Source: Adiantum capillus-veneris
Lineage: Eukaryota; Streptophyta; Polypodiopsida; Polypodiales; Pteridaceae
Assembly (NCBI GenBank): GCA_014529385.2
Contig: CM043944.1
Location: 64,369,248 to 64,433,247 of the forward strand
Reading direction: 5' to 3'
DNA length: 64,000 nucleotides
Below are positions 63,860 to 64,000 of the stretch, piece after piece (within the stretch, counting starts at the first letter, position 1; each line of letters starts with the position of its first letter). Both the position numbers and the translations under genes were made by a program. A model generated the notes under the pieces. It made no database searches and was not told the origin of the DNA. It saw only the letters and a list, made by a program, of their open reading frames with translations.

Positions 63860-64000
63860 GGCAAATTCAGCAACAGCACAAGCCATCAGACATTTACAAC
63901 AACAAAAAGCTAAAAGATCAATGGCATACAACAACTCCGGAGCTCGTGAAAGTCAACGAAGGTGGAGAGAGACAATGGTGTATGTGAATCACAAGTGGAG
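63860..64000 (+). other. Likely C-terminal continuation of the transposase-like gene
   Basis: From about 63843 a different frame from exon 4 is open to the window edge, with a basic Gln/Lys/Ser-rich product (QQQKAKRSMAYNNSG). A one-base deletion in exon 4 or an unseen splice would join it. Confidence 0.35.

Overview
This window looks like repeat-rich nuclear DNA of a land plant. The evidence is several families of Ty3/gypsy and Ty1/copia LTR retrotransposons, LINE fragments, GT-AG spliced genes with consistent intron phases, a decayed group-D (TDY-type) MAP kinase copy, and very long GA, CA and compound microsatellites. I cannot name the species. The overall look (large, old, nested LTR elements and few genes) suggests a big-genome plant, possibly a fern or other non-seed plant, but that is a guess.

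Region 1 (1-22,650) is a four-deep nest of retrotransposons. Element A (1-8,423, minus, gypsy, running off the left edge) is inserted in the 5' LTR of element B (8,424-13,978, plus; gag plus an unknown ORF, no pol). B is inserted in the pol gene of element C (13,979-19,460, minus, gypsy). C is inserted in the start of the reverse transcriptase of element D (19,461-21,480, minus, gypsy). Beyond D are a short-LTR/primer-site remnant and a copia gag fragment.

Region 2 (22.7-26.4 kb) has LINE ORF1 remnants in a 1,033-bp tandem duplication with long GT/GA microsatellites, followed by an opposite-strand LINE zinc-finger remnant. Region 3 (26.4-30.4 kb) holds the best host gene candidate: four exons, 252 aa, Gln/Ala-rich and coiled-coil, with a MITE-like inverted repeat in intron 2.

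Region 4 (about 32.6-43.7 kb) is a decayed gag-protease element F (minus) without reverse transcriptase. Its leader side carries eight copies of a 20-bp palindrome spaced about 280 bp apart. Region 5 (44.3-52.5 kb) is a 5'-truncated LINE split by a copia element with 199-bp LTRs and a perfect 5-bp target duplication. That copia itself carries a solo LTR, also with a perfect 5-bp duplication.

Region 6 (52.5-61 kb) has tandem duplications, microsatellites, the MAPK pseudogene, and a C-type LTR relic that was later hit by a 288-bp MITE. Region 7 (61.1-64.0 kb) holds a four-exon, roughly 800-aa gene of a transposase-like family I cannot name. It runs to the right edge and is the most promising unfamiliar protein here.

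Most in-frame stops in these elements are TAG, TGA or TAA where CAG, CGA or CAA would restore the expected residue, as expected from methyl-cytosine decay of silenced transposons.
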